A stretch of DNA of 16,182 bases, from the NCBI GenBank assembly GCA_013349725.1, contig DUZB01000035.1, forward strand, positions 751 to 16,932, read 5' to 3'. Origin of the DNA: Deltaproteobacteria bacterium (lineage in GTDB: Bacteria; Desulfobacterota; DSM-4660; Desulfatiglandales; Desulfatiglandaceae). Both the position numbers and the translations under genes were made by a program. Below are positions 8,178 to 16,182 of the stretch, in pieces (within the stretch, counting starts at the first letter, position 1; the number at the start of each line of letters is the position of its first letter). The notes beneath the pieces are model-generated. The model searched no databases. It saw only the letters and a program-made list of their open reading frames with translations, and had not been told where the DNA came from.

Positions 8178-8547
8178 CCGCGTTCTTCTCCGGCGCCTTT
8201 TCCTGCTGGTTTTTCAATGGCTCCTCTTTTTTTGGGTCGACATCTTTGTTGTACTCTTCAATCATTTCGTCAAAATCTTTGTATTTGGGCGGCTTTTCCC
8301 CTGCTGATCCGGATTCCTCAACAATATCGACCTTATCCAGCCCGGTAACAGAGTCCACCAGATCTTTTTTTACCTCTTTAAAATCCTCCTGAACATTCAA
8401 GCTTCCCTTTATTTCCTGGGTTGCCTTTTTGAATTCAGACATCCCTTTACCAAGAGCTTTTGCAAGTTCAGGAAGCTTTTTAGGGCCTATTACGATCAGG
8501 GCAATTACCAGGATAATAATGATTTCGGGCATCCCCATACCAAACAT
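8167..8547 (-). CDS. tatB: Tat translocase subunit TatB (TatA/TatB family)
   Basis: A single-span membrane protein that partners TatC in binding Tat substrates. It begins MFGMGMPEIIIILVIALIVI (transmembrane helix about 6-22), followed by the hinge GPKKLPELAKALG and an amphipathic helix KGMSEFKKATQEIKG. A hydrophilic, Lys/Glu-rich tail extends to residue 126. The Gly-Pro hinge and length favour TatB over TatA, but in this lineage one TatA/B-like protein may serve both roles; no second tatA copy is in the window. GGGAGG just upstream of the ATG is a strong ribosome binding site. The stop overlaps tatC. Confidence 0.88.
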   Translation of the reverse strand: MFGMGMPEIIIILVIALIVIGPKKLPELAKALGKGMSEFKKATQEIKGSLNVQEDFKEVKKDLVDSVTGLDKVDIVEESGSAGEKPPKYKDFDEMIEEYNKDVDPKKEEPLKNQQEKAPEKNADGQ

Positions 8548-8565
8548 GTCATCCTCCCATTCTTT

Positions 8566-9069
8566 TTACAAGTCAAGCATCATCGCCGTCTCGTCGCAAT
8601 CAGGAAATTTCGGGCATTTGAGGCAATCCGCCCATATCTTGTGGGGCAAAATCGACTTTTGCACCTCCTGAAACCCGAGTTTTACAAAAAATCCGGGAAC
8701 GTAGGTCAAAGTAAAGACTCTCCGCAAGCCCAGAAGTCGTGCCTCTTCAAGACACTTTTCCACTAATTTTCTGCCAAATCCGGTTTTCTGCCGACTTTCA
8801 ACAATTGCCAGAGACTCGATCTCCGCCAGGTTGTCCCAGCATATACCCAGACCGCAAACGCCTAAGAAAGGTTCTTGTGGTCCGCCATCCAGAATAAAAT
8901 AATCTCTTAAATGCTCGTAAAGTTCACTCAGCGATCTCGGCAGCAATAGTCCCTTTCCGGCATAATTCGTCAGAATTTCGTGGATGGATTTCACATCCGC
9001 TGAAACGGCTTTCCTTATTAGTGGGTATTTTTCTTTATCGTTCAACGGTCCCATAAACCCTTCATCCAT
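8566..9069 (-). CDS. argA: GNAT acetyltransferase, short ArgA-type N-acetylglutamate synthase
   Basis: Likely transfers acetyl from acetyl-CoA to glutamate, the first step of arginine synthesis. The GNAT fold is visible: IRKAVSADVKSIHEIL at the start, LAEIESLAIVESRQKTGFGRKL with the R/QxxGxG acetyl-CoA loop, then LRRVFTLTYVPGFFVKLGF. The YAGKGLLLPRSLSELYE block and the Cys-rich C-terminus (DCLKCPKFPDCDE) match my recollection of the short, kinase-less ArgA proteins of deltaproteobacteria and actinobacteria. The amino-acid substrate is therefore inferred; a generic acetyltransferase is the alternative. The start is uncertain: ATG at 9069 overlaps the SPOR gene by 8 nt but GGGAG lies directly against it, whereas an in-frame ATG at 9054 has GGG 3 nt upstream. 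Confidence 0.78.
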   Translation of the reverse strand: MDEGFMGPLNDKEKYPLIRKAVSADVKSIHEILTNYAGKGLLLPRSLSELYEHLRDYFILDGGPQEPFLGVCGLGICWDNLAEIESLAIVESRQKTGFGRKLVEKCLEEARLLGLRRVFTLTYVPGFFVKLGFQEVQKSILPHKIWADCLKCPKFPDCDETAMMLDL

Positions 9070-9697
9070 CTCCCTTCAACACCTTCTTGATGAATCCTTT
9101 GAGTCCCTCTTTTTCAGCAAGTTGCGCCCTGACAGTCTCTGCCTCTTCCTCGCTGCTGAAAAGACCACACCTTACCCTGTAAAAAGGTCTCCCTTTCACA
9201 AAGACTTTATAAGAATAAGCCTTATGGCCCCGCGACGTCAACCTGTCCACCATTGCTGACGCCTTTTTTGCATCATCAAGGGACGCAACCTGGACGACAA
9301 AGCGGCCTGTAGACGCCGATTTCGGAGGAATCTTTTTTTCCTCTGACATTTTCGGCGCGGCTGCGGAAGGCACAGATCGTTTTACGGGTTCCTCCCCTCC
9401 TTTGGAAAGCTCATGATAAAATACCAGATTCGGATCTTTCCCTGGATTTTTTATCTGTCCCACATCAGCTGAATCTCTTGTTATAATCATTTCCTGTATT
9501 CGTGCAATCTGTGTTTTAATCTCACCGAGGGTTTCTGCTCCACCGGGCAGAAGCCCCTTGCCGGCCAATACACCCAAAGCAAATATCCAGGCCAGACAAA
9601 ACACAAACCCGATCCCCCAGAAAAAAAGCGACATGAAAGAAAGTTCCAAATGTACGGCTTTCCGCTTCTTTTCAACGGTTTTCTCTTCTTCAGCCAT
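9062..9697 (-). CDS. membrane-anchored SPOR-domain protein
   Basis: A bitopic inner-membrane protein with a C-terminal SPOR domain, which in characterised relatives binds septal, denuded peptidoglycan. The basic N-terminus is followed by one transmembrane helix at about residues 21-46 (FFWGIGFVFCLAWIFALGVL within it). A linker rich in Lys, Pro, Ser and Ala follows, then the SPOR domain at about 131-207 (GRFVVQVASLDDAKKASAMV, then YSYKVFVKGRPFYRVRCGLF). It lies 13 nt downstream of argS and overlaps the acetyltransferase gene by 8 nt. A role in division or cell-wall remodelling is inferred from the domain. Confidence 0.88.
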   Translation of the reverse strand: MAEEEKTVEKKRKAVHLELSFMSLFFWGIGFVFCLAWIFALGVLAGKGLLPGGAETLGEIKTQIARIQEMIITRDSADVGQIKNPGKDPNLVFYHELSKGGEEPVKRSVPSAAAPKMSEEKKIPPKSASTGRFVVQVASLDDAKKASAMVDRLTSRGHKAYSYKVFVKGRPFYRVRCGLFSSEEEAETVRAQLAEKEGLKGFIKKVLKGDG

Positions 9698-9710
9698 CAG
9701 TCAGGTCCCC

Positions 9711-11387
9711 TTACATTTTTTCAGGGGCACTTATACCGAGGAGGTCCAGCCCATTGGCCAAAACAACCCTGATCCCATCCACCAGGCACAGCCTCGCCCT
9801 GGTCAAAGGAGTACTTTCGGTAATGATGCGAAACTCATGGTTCCTGGAGCCCATATTAAAATACTTATGAAAGGAAGCCGCAAGATCCGTCAGGTAGTAA
9901 GTCAGGCGATGGGGTTCGAGAGATCTGCTGATCTCGTTGAGCAACGATGAAAATCCAGCAATATACCGGATCAACGCCATCTCTTCCTCCAGGACAAGGT
10001 GATCGGAAAGACCCTCGGTTTGAGAGGGAAGGTCAATCCCTTCACTGGCTGCCTTCCTGAAAATACTGCAGATTCTGGCATGTGCATACTGTACATAATA
10101 AACAGGGTTATCGCTATCCTTTTTTTTCACGAGATCCATGTCGAAATCAAGGGGTGATTCATGGCTTTTCATTAAGAAAACGAATCGGACAGCATCAACA
10201 CCCACGTCTCCTATCAGTTCCTGAAGAGTCACAAAATTTCCAGTCCGTTTTGACATTCGGACTTCTTCGCCCTCCTTCCAAAGTTTGACAAGTTGGATCA
10301 ATACAACAGACAACCAGTCAGGAGAAACACCATGGGACGACAGTGCTGCCTTTACCCGGGGGATATACCCGTGATGGTCTGCTCCCCATATGTTTATGGC
10401 CTTCCAATACCCTTTCTGAAACTTTTGAAGATGGTAGGCAATATCTGCCGCAAAATAGGTAAACTGCCCGCCCCCTTTCCTGATTACACGGTCTTTGTCG
10501 TCCCCGAAGAGGGAGGTCCTTATCCATGTTGCACCATCTTCTTCATAAAGCTGCCCCTTTTCGCTCAAGGTTTGAAGTGTACTCTCGATCAAACCTGACC
10601 CGTAGAGATCCGTCTCACTGGACCAGACATCAAAAGAGACCCTGAAACGCTCAAGGTCTTCCTTTATTTCCTTGAGCACAATATCCTTTCCCTTCTGCAT
10701 ACAGGTAGAAACAGCCTCTTCCTCTGAAAAAAGCTCAAGATTCGTTTCCTTTGATATCATTTCTGCAAGATCGGCAATATATTCTCCCTTGTAACCATCC
10801 TCCGGAAAAGGATATTCAGGGTTTTCCTTCTGTTTAAACCGTGCAAATACGGATTCTCCCAACATCCTGATCTGCTGCCCGGCGTCGTTGACGTAAAACT
10901 CCCTGACAACATGGTACCCGCAGAAAGAAAGAATCCTGCAGAGGGTGTCCCCAAGCGCCGCGCCTCGACCGTGGCCAAGATGAAGAGGTCCGGTAGGATT
11001 TGCACTGACAAATTCCACCAGAATTTTCTTCCCATTACCTGTGTCATTCCGGCCATAATGTTCTCTGGACTCCACGACAGAAGAGAGCACCCGGCGCCAC
11101 TCCTGGGATCTGATCTTGAAATTTATAAATCCGGGTCCCGCAATTTCCGATGATTCCAGAATGTTCTCGTCATCTTTCAGGTTTTCAAGAAGGATTTTGG
11201 CAATGACCAACGGACTTTTTCGCTGGCTGGAAGCAAGCATCATGGCAAGGTTGGCGGCGAAATGGCCGTGTTCCGGGTTGTTGGGAACTTCCAGTGTAAA
11301 GTCAGGCAAGTCTGTTTTTACAAGCAAACCGATTTCAAAACAATGTTCCAGTGTGGTCAGGAGCATTTTCCATAATTTTGTTTTCAT
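9711..11387 (-). CDS. argS: arginyl-tRNA synthetase
   Basis: A class I synthetase that charges tRNA-Arg. The 558-residue product has the N-terminal Add-1-like segment (NNPEHGHFAANLAMMLA), the ATP-binding signature ANPTGPLHLGHGRGAALGD (HLGH at 136-139), a KMSKS-like VRMSKRTGNFVTL, and the C-terminal helical anticodon-binding domain ending LLGISAPEKM. The frame is open another 25 codons upstream to 11462, but that extension does not look like ArgS. I therefore place the start at the ATG 11387-11385 (MKTKLWKMLL). The only purine-rich site there is AAAAGGA, about 13 nt away, which is long. It is the first gene of the minus-strand cluster. Confidence 0.95.
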   Translation of the reverse strand: MKTKLWKMLLTTLEHCFEIGLLVKTDLPDFTLEVPNNPEHGHFAANLAMMLASSQRKSPLVIAKILLENLKDDENILESSEIAGPGFINFKIRSQEWRRVLSSVVESREHYGRNDTGNGKKILVEFVSANPTGPLHLGHGRGAALGDTLCRILSFCGYHVVREFYVNDAGQQIRMLGESVFARFKQKENPEYPFPEDGYKGEYIADLAEMISKETNLELFSEEEAVSTCMQKGKDIVLKEIKEDLERFRVSFDVWSSETDLYGSGLIESTLQTLSEKGQLYEEDGATWIRTSLFGDDKDRVIRKGGGQFTYFAADIAYHLQKFQKGYWKAINIWGADHHGYIPRVKAALSSHGVSPDWLSVVLIQLVKLWKEGEEVRMSKRTGNFVTLQELIGDVGVDAVRFVFLMKSHESPLDFDMDLVKKKDSDNPVYYVQYAHARICSIFRKAASEGIDLPSQTEGLSDHLVLEEEMALIRYIAGFSSLLNEISRSLEPHRLTYYLTDLAASFHKYFNMGSRNHEFRIITESTPLTRARLCLVDGIRVVLANGLDLLGISAPEKM

Positions 11388-11519
11388 AAGATTATTTTTT
11401 CCTTTTGACGCAGAGCAAATCCCGACATCGGTTGTAAAGGTGGCGCTGCAATTTTGCCACATTGGTAACTGATCTGCGGGGATTTATCAAGCAATATGTT
11501 AAACGGCGAAACGGCCAGG

Positions 11520-11548
11520 TTGACACGAACAAGCTCCGATACTATATA
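11520..11548 (+). promoter_or_regulatory. strong sigma70-type promoter candidate
   Basis: A perfect TTGACA (11520-11525), a 17-nt spacer and TATATA (11543-11548), 75 nt upstream of the DUF2065 gene. The predicted leader of about 65 nt contains a small palindrome (TTTCA/TGAAA around CGT, 11560-11572). Confidence 0.6.
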
Positions 11549-11622
11549 TACCCCTGCGTTTTCACGTTGAAACCTTTAATCGATCAATTGGCGCAGGCAT
11601 TGGCCATATTCGTGATGGGAAT

Positions 11623-11808
11623 ATGAAATTACTACTGTGTCTGCTCGGGCTCGTACTCATAGTTGAAGGCCTCCCCTATTTCGCATTTCCAGACAAAATG
11701 AAAAAATGGTCAACTGTCATGCAGGAGGCGCCTGACTCCCGTTTAAGAATCATGGGATTCGCTGCAATGGCGGTCGGGCTCCTGATCGCCTATATTTTCA
11801 GGAACTGA
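11623..11808 (+). CDS. DUF2065 family small membrane protein
   Basis: A 61-residue protein with two hydrophobic segments: an N-terminal MKLLLCLLGLVLIVEGLPYF and a C-terminal MGFAAMAVGLLIAYIF. The connector PDKMKKWSTVMQEAPDSRLR is hydrophilic. This matches the DUF2065 (YjeT-like) pattern with the conserved EGLPYFAFP and RIMGF-type motifs. Function is unknown in this family; an inner-membrane hairpin is expected. The ribosome binding site is poor (GGGA at 11617-11620, very near the ATG). It is transcribed away from argS, with its own promoter candidate upstream. Confidence 0.88.
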   Translation: MKLLLCLLGLVLIVEGLPYFAFPDKMKKWSTVMQEAPDSRLRIMGFAAMAVGLLIAYIFRN

Positions 11809-11814
11809 AAAAAT

Positions 11815-11958
11815 AGCAATTCTCATTATGTGCCCACTTTCATTTGCGGATGCTGTGTGAGTGGCATCCTGCCACGATTTTTCGCGGCTGGAACCCACCC
11901 AACGGATTGTGGACAAGAACCGCTCCCACAGGGTTATGACTTCAAAATGAGAATTGCT
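11815..11958. repeat. 144-bp segment bounded by inverted repeats (possible small element)
   Basis: AGCAATTCTCATT at 11815-11827 is repeated perfectly as its reverse complement at 11946-11958, and the match extends to 16 bp with one mismatch. The segment lies entirely in the gap between the DUF2065 gene and queA and encloses the hairpin at 11861-11875. I see no clean target-site duplication (left flank AAAAAAT, right flank GGAAGAAAAT). It could be a degraded MITE, a genome-wide intergenic repeat, or a long-range stem. Confidence 0.55.
11861..11882 (+). terminator. weak intrinsic terminator candidate after DUF2065 gene
   Basis: Stem GTGGCA (11861-11866), loop TCC, stem TGCCAC (11870-11875), then GA and five T (11878-11882). 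The stem is only 6 bp and the T-run is short, so termination would be partial. Confidence 0.4.
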
Positions 11959-11976
11959 GGAAGAAAATAAAATCAT

Positions 11977-12005
11977 TTGACTTTCCATATTGTGCTGTGT
12001 ATTCT
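11977..12005 (+). promoter_or_regulatory. promoter candidate for queA-tgt-yajC-secD
   Basis: TTGACT (11977-11982), a 17-nt spacer and TATTCT (12000-12005), giving a start near 12011 and a very short leader before the queA ATG at 12026. It sits just downstream of the inverted-repeat segment. Confidence 0.5.
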
Positions 12006-12025
12006 TAGAGGTTTAAATTTTCAGG

Positions 12026-14222
<2,197 letters not shown>

Positions 14223-14261
14223 AAAATTTAAACGTTAATTAAACCAAAAGGAGGTTTTCAA

Positions 14262-14585
14262 ATGAATTCTATTGCGTATGCCATGGGCGGGTTGGGCGGA
14301 GGAACCGGAGGCGAAGGGGGAGGCGGATTCGGCGCCTTTGTTCCTCTCATCCTGATGTTCGGTATTTTTTATTTTCTGCTCATACGCCCTCAGCAAAAAA
14401 AGGCCAAACAACATAAGCAACTGCTGTCGTCTCTGAAAAAAGGAGACCGGGTGGTCAGTTCGGGTGGGCTTCACGGCGTGGTTACAGGAATGGCTGATGA
14501 TGTAGTCACCATGGAAATCGCCCCGAAGATAAGGGTAAAGGTGTCACGAGGTTCCATTTCAGGCGTTCTGAACAGAGCACAGTAA
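14262..14585 (+). CDS. yajC: Sec translocon accessory subunit YajC
   Basis: A small inner-membrane protein that associates with SecDF. The 107-residue product has a Gly-rich N-terminus (MGGLGGGTGGEGGGG), one transmembrane helix at about 23-42, then RPQQKKAKQHKQLLSSLKKG and the conserved GDRVVSSGGLHGVVTG cytoplasmic domain. A full AAGGAGG at 14248-14254 fixes the start. The position between tgt and secD is the classic arrangement. Confidence 0.96.
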   Translation: MNSIAYAMGGLGGGTGGEGGGGFGAFVPLILMFGIFYFLLIRPQQKKAKQHKQLLSSLKKGDRVVSSGGLHGVVTGMADDVVTMEIAPKIRVKVSRGSISGVLNRAQ

Positions 14586-14626
14586 ACGCCGTTAAAACTC
14601 ATGAATTCAATGGTAGGGAGTCACAA

Positions 14627-16182
14627 GTGTCAAAGAGCCTAACCTGGCGTACTGCGATTGCGTCGTTTGCTATTCTTGCTGCGTTTATTTATCTCATCCC
14701 TTCCCTCACAAGTGAGGTCCCGGGCTGGTGGTCAAACATCCTGCCCAGAGACAAAATCCATTTGGGGCTTGATCTGCAGGGTGGCATGCACCTTGTTCTC
14801 GAAGTGGAGTCAAGCAAGGCCGTGGAGAGCCATCTGGAAAGGGTCGTGGAAGAATTAAAGAGGGATCTGCGGAAGGACAAGGTCCGGTATACCGAACTGA
14901 AAAGAGATGGTACGGACGGAATCCTGATCACACTCATGCGCTCAGAGGATGAAACGGTATTCAAAGATCTCATTGCGGCGGGCTACCCGGATTTCACCTT
15001 CGAGTCCCTTGGGCAGAGCGAGGGAAGATCGAATGTACGGATTGTCATGGATTCAAAGGCCATTGACCGCGTAAAGCAAATGGCTGTGGATCAGGCGCTT
15101 GAGACCATTCGGAACAGGGTTGACCAGTTCGGCGTCAGCGAGCCCGAAATCAGCCCGCAGGGTGAAAACCGGCTGTTGATTCAACTTCCCGGAATTAAAG
15201 ATCCTGAAAGGGCCATTGCCCTTATCGGAAAAACAGCGCTCCTGGAATTTAAACTTGTGGATGAAGAAAACAGTGTTGAAGAAGCACTCAAGGGAAACGT
15301 CCCTCCCGGTGATGAAATTCTCTATCAGGTTTCCGTGGATGAAAAAACCGGTCGGCAGAAAAAAACGCCCTGGCTTCTCAAGAAAAGAACCGCTCTCACA
15401 GGAGAATATATAAGCGATGCACGGGTGCAGATCGACAACAGGTATAACGAACCGTATGTATCCCTTTCCTTTGACGCGAGAGGCGCCAGGCTGTTTGAAC
15501 AGATCACGGAGCAGAACATAAAGAAAAGGCTTGCCATTGTACTGGACAACAAGGTGAATTCGGCCCCGGTTATTCAGGACAAGATTTCAGGAGGCCAGGC
15601 ACAGATCACCGGGCGATACACTACGAATGAAGCCCGCGATCTGGCGATCGTCCTGAGAGCGGGCGCCCTGCCGGCCCCCGTCACGATCATTGAGGAAAGA
15701 ACAGTAGGGCCTTCTCTCGGAAAAGACTCCATCGAAAAAGGTTTCAGGTCCATGCTTATCGGTGGGGCCATCGTTATTGTGTTTATGGCAATCTATTACG
15801 GTTTGTCAGGAATCATCGCGGACATCGCGCTCCTGTTGAACATCCTTTTTATCATGGCGGGGCTCGCTTTTTTCGAAGCCACCCTGACACTGCCGGGCAT
15901 TGCAGGAATCATTCTTACCATTGGAATGTCTGTAGATGCCAATGTGTTGGTTTTTGAACGGATACGGGAGGAACTGAGGTTGGGAAAAACCTCCAGGGCC
16001 TCCATTGAAGGGGGGTACGGCAAGGCCCTTGTCACCATTTTGGATGCACAGGTCACCACGCTCATCGCTGCCCTGGTCCTTTTTCAGTTCGGAACGGGCC
16101 CGGTAAAAGGGTTTGCCGTGACACTCAGCATCGGTATTATTGCCAGTCTCTTTACCGCGATTTTCGTTACAAGAATCATCTT
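14627..16182 (+). CDS. secD: protein translocase subunit SecD, 3'-truncated by window edge
   Basis: A proton-driven membrane protein that assists Sec export from the periplasmic side. The GTG start at 14627 is supported by AGGGAG at 14615-14620, 6 nt away; the nearby ATG at 14601 is in another frame. After a first transmembrane helix (about 8-25) come KIHLGLDLQGGMHLVLEV, the periplasmic QALETIRNRVDQFGVSEPEI with IGKTALLEFKLVDE, and a second periplasmic block ending RAGALPAPVTIIEERTVGPS. Five further membrane segments follow from about residue 376, including LPGIAGIILTIGMSVDANVL followed by VFERIREEL. The window ends after FTAIFVTRII (about 518 codons), probably some 10-20 residues before the natural end. 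secF is expected next but is not visible. Confidence 0.95.
   Translation, partial: MSKSLTWRTAIASFAILAAFIYLIPSLTSEVPGWWSNILPRDKIHLGLDLQGGMHLVLEVESSKAVESHLERVVEELKRDLRKDKVRYTELKRDGTDGILITLMRSEDETVFKDLIAAGYPDFTFESLGQSEGRSNVRIVMDSKAIDRVKQMAVDQALETIRNRVDQFGVSEPEISPQGENRLLIQLPGIKDPERAIALIGKTALLEFKLVDEENSVEEALKGNVPPGDEILYQVSVDEKTGRQKKTPWLLKKRTALTGEYISDARVQIDNRYNEPYVSLSFDARGARLFEQITEQNIKKRLAIVLDNKVNSAPVIQDKISGGQAQITGRYTTNEARDLAIVLRAGALPAPVTIIEERTVGPSLGKDSIEKGFRSMLIGGAIVIVFMAIYYGLSGIIADIALLLNILFIMAGLAFFEATLTLPGIAGIILTIGMSVDANVLVFERIREELRLGKTSRASIEGGYGKALVTILDAQVTTLIAALVLFQFGTGPVKGFAVTLSIGIIASLFTAIFVTRII

Noticed and set aside
11388..11462. N-terminal extension of ArgS by 25 codons to an upstream ATG
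   Set aside because: The extension has no resemblance to ArgS N-termini, and MKTKLWKMLL at 11387 fits the family start better.
11743..11988. 81-codon minus-strand frame through the DUF2065-queA gap
   Set aside because: It overlaps the DUF2065 3' end, reads through the inverted-repeat segment, and shows no recognisable domain or ribosome binding site.

Overview
This window looks like chromosomal DNA of an anaerobic Desulfobacterota (former deltaproteobacterium), possibly the Syntrophales/Syntrophobacter group. That is inferred from gene content and protein style: a short ArgA-type acetyltransferase beside tatBC, SPOR and argS; a queA-tgt-yajC-secD run; and a DUF2065 gene. It is not based on any search. 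Most of the window is intact housekeeping sequence with tight spacing and small overlaps.

Layout. (1) Positions 1-1946, + strand: the 3' part of a soluble lytic transglycosylase gene, open through the left edge, then purC. (2) Positions 1943-2765: a decayed patch. A receiver-domain gene translationally coupled to purC is frameshifted. A small convergent minus-strand gene also looks frameshifted. A 194-bp non-autonomous transposon-like element (15-bp perfect terminal inverted repeats, 8-bp CACAGACA target duplication) sits where their 3' ends met. Removing the element and one copy of the duplication by eye restores an in-frame stop codon to both genes. The element encloses a 27-bp near-perfect palindrome built of GATTAN hexamers. 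(3) Positions 2737-7396, + strand: a sigma70-type promoter, grpE, dnaK, and a lipoprotein of the penicillin-binding-protein-activator/periplasmic-binding type that overlaps dnaK by 4 nt. (4) Positions 7410-11387, - strand: argS, SPOR protein, ArgA-like acetyltransferase, tatB, tatC, read in that order with overlaps or gaps of 18 nt or less, so probably one operon. It converges on the lipoprotein gene with only 13 nt between. (5) Positions 11520-12005: a strong promoter candidate, a 61-residue DUF2065 membrane protein, a weak terminator, and a roughly 144-bp segment bounded by inverted repeats. (6) Positions 11977-16182, + strand: promoter candidate, queA, tgt (queuosine tRNA modification), yajC and secD (Sec translocon accessory subunits); secD runs off the right edge only a few codons before its expected end.

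Functional themes are cell-wall and envelope upkeep (lytic transglycosylase, PBP-activator-like lipoprotein, SPOR protein), protein folding and export (GrpE/DnaK, TatBC, YajC/SecD) and translation/tRNA (ArgS, QueA, Tgt). The stretch 11388-11519 upstream of argS holds no convincing promoter or gene that I can see. No RNA genes, CRISPR arrays or autonomous transposase were seen. The most noteworthy feature is the small element at 2394-2587.
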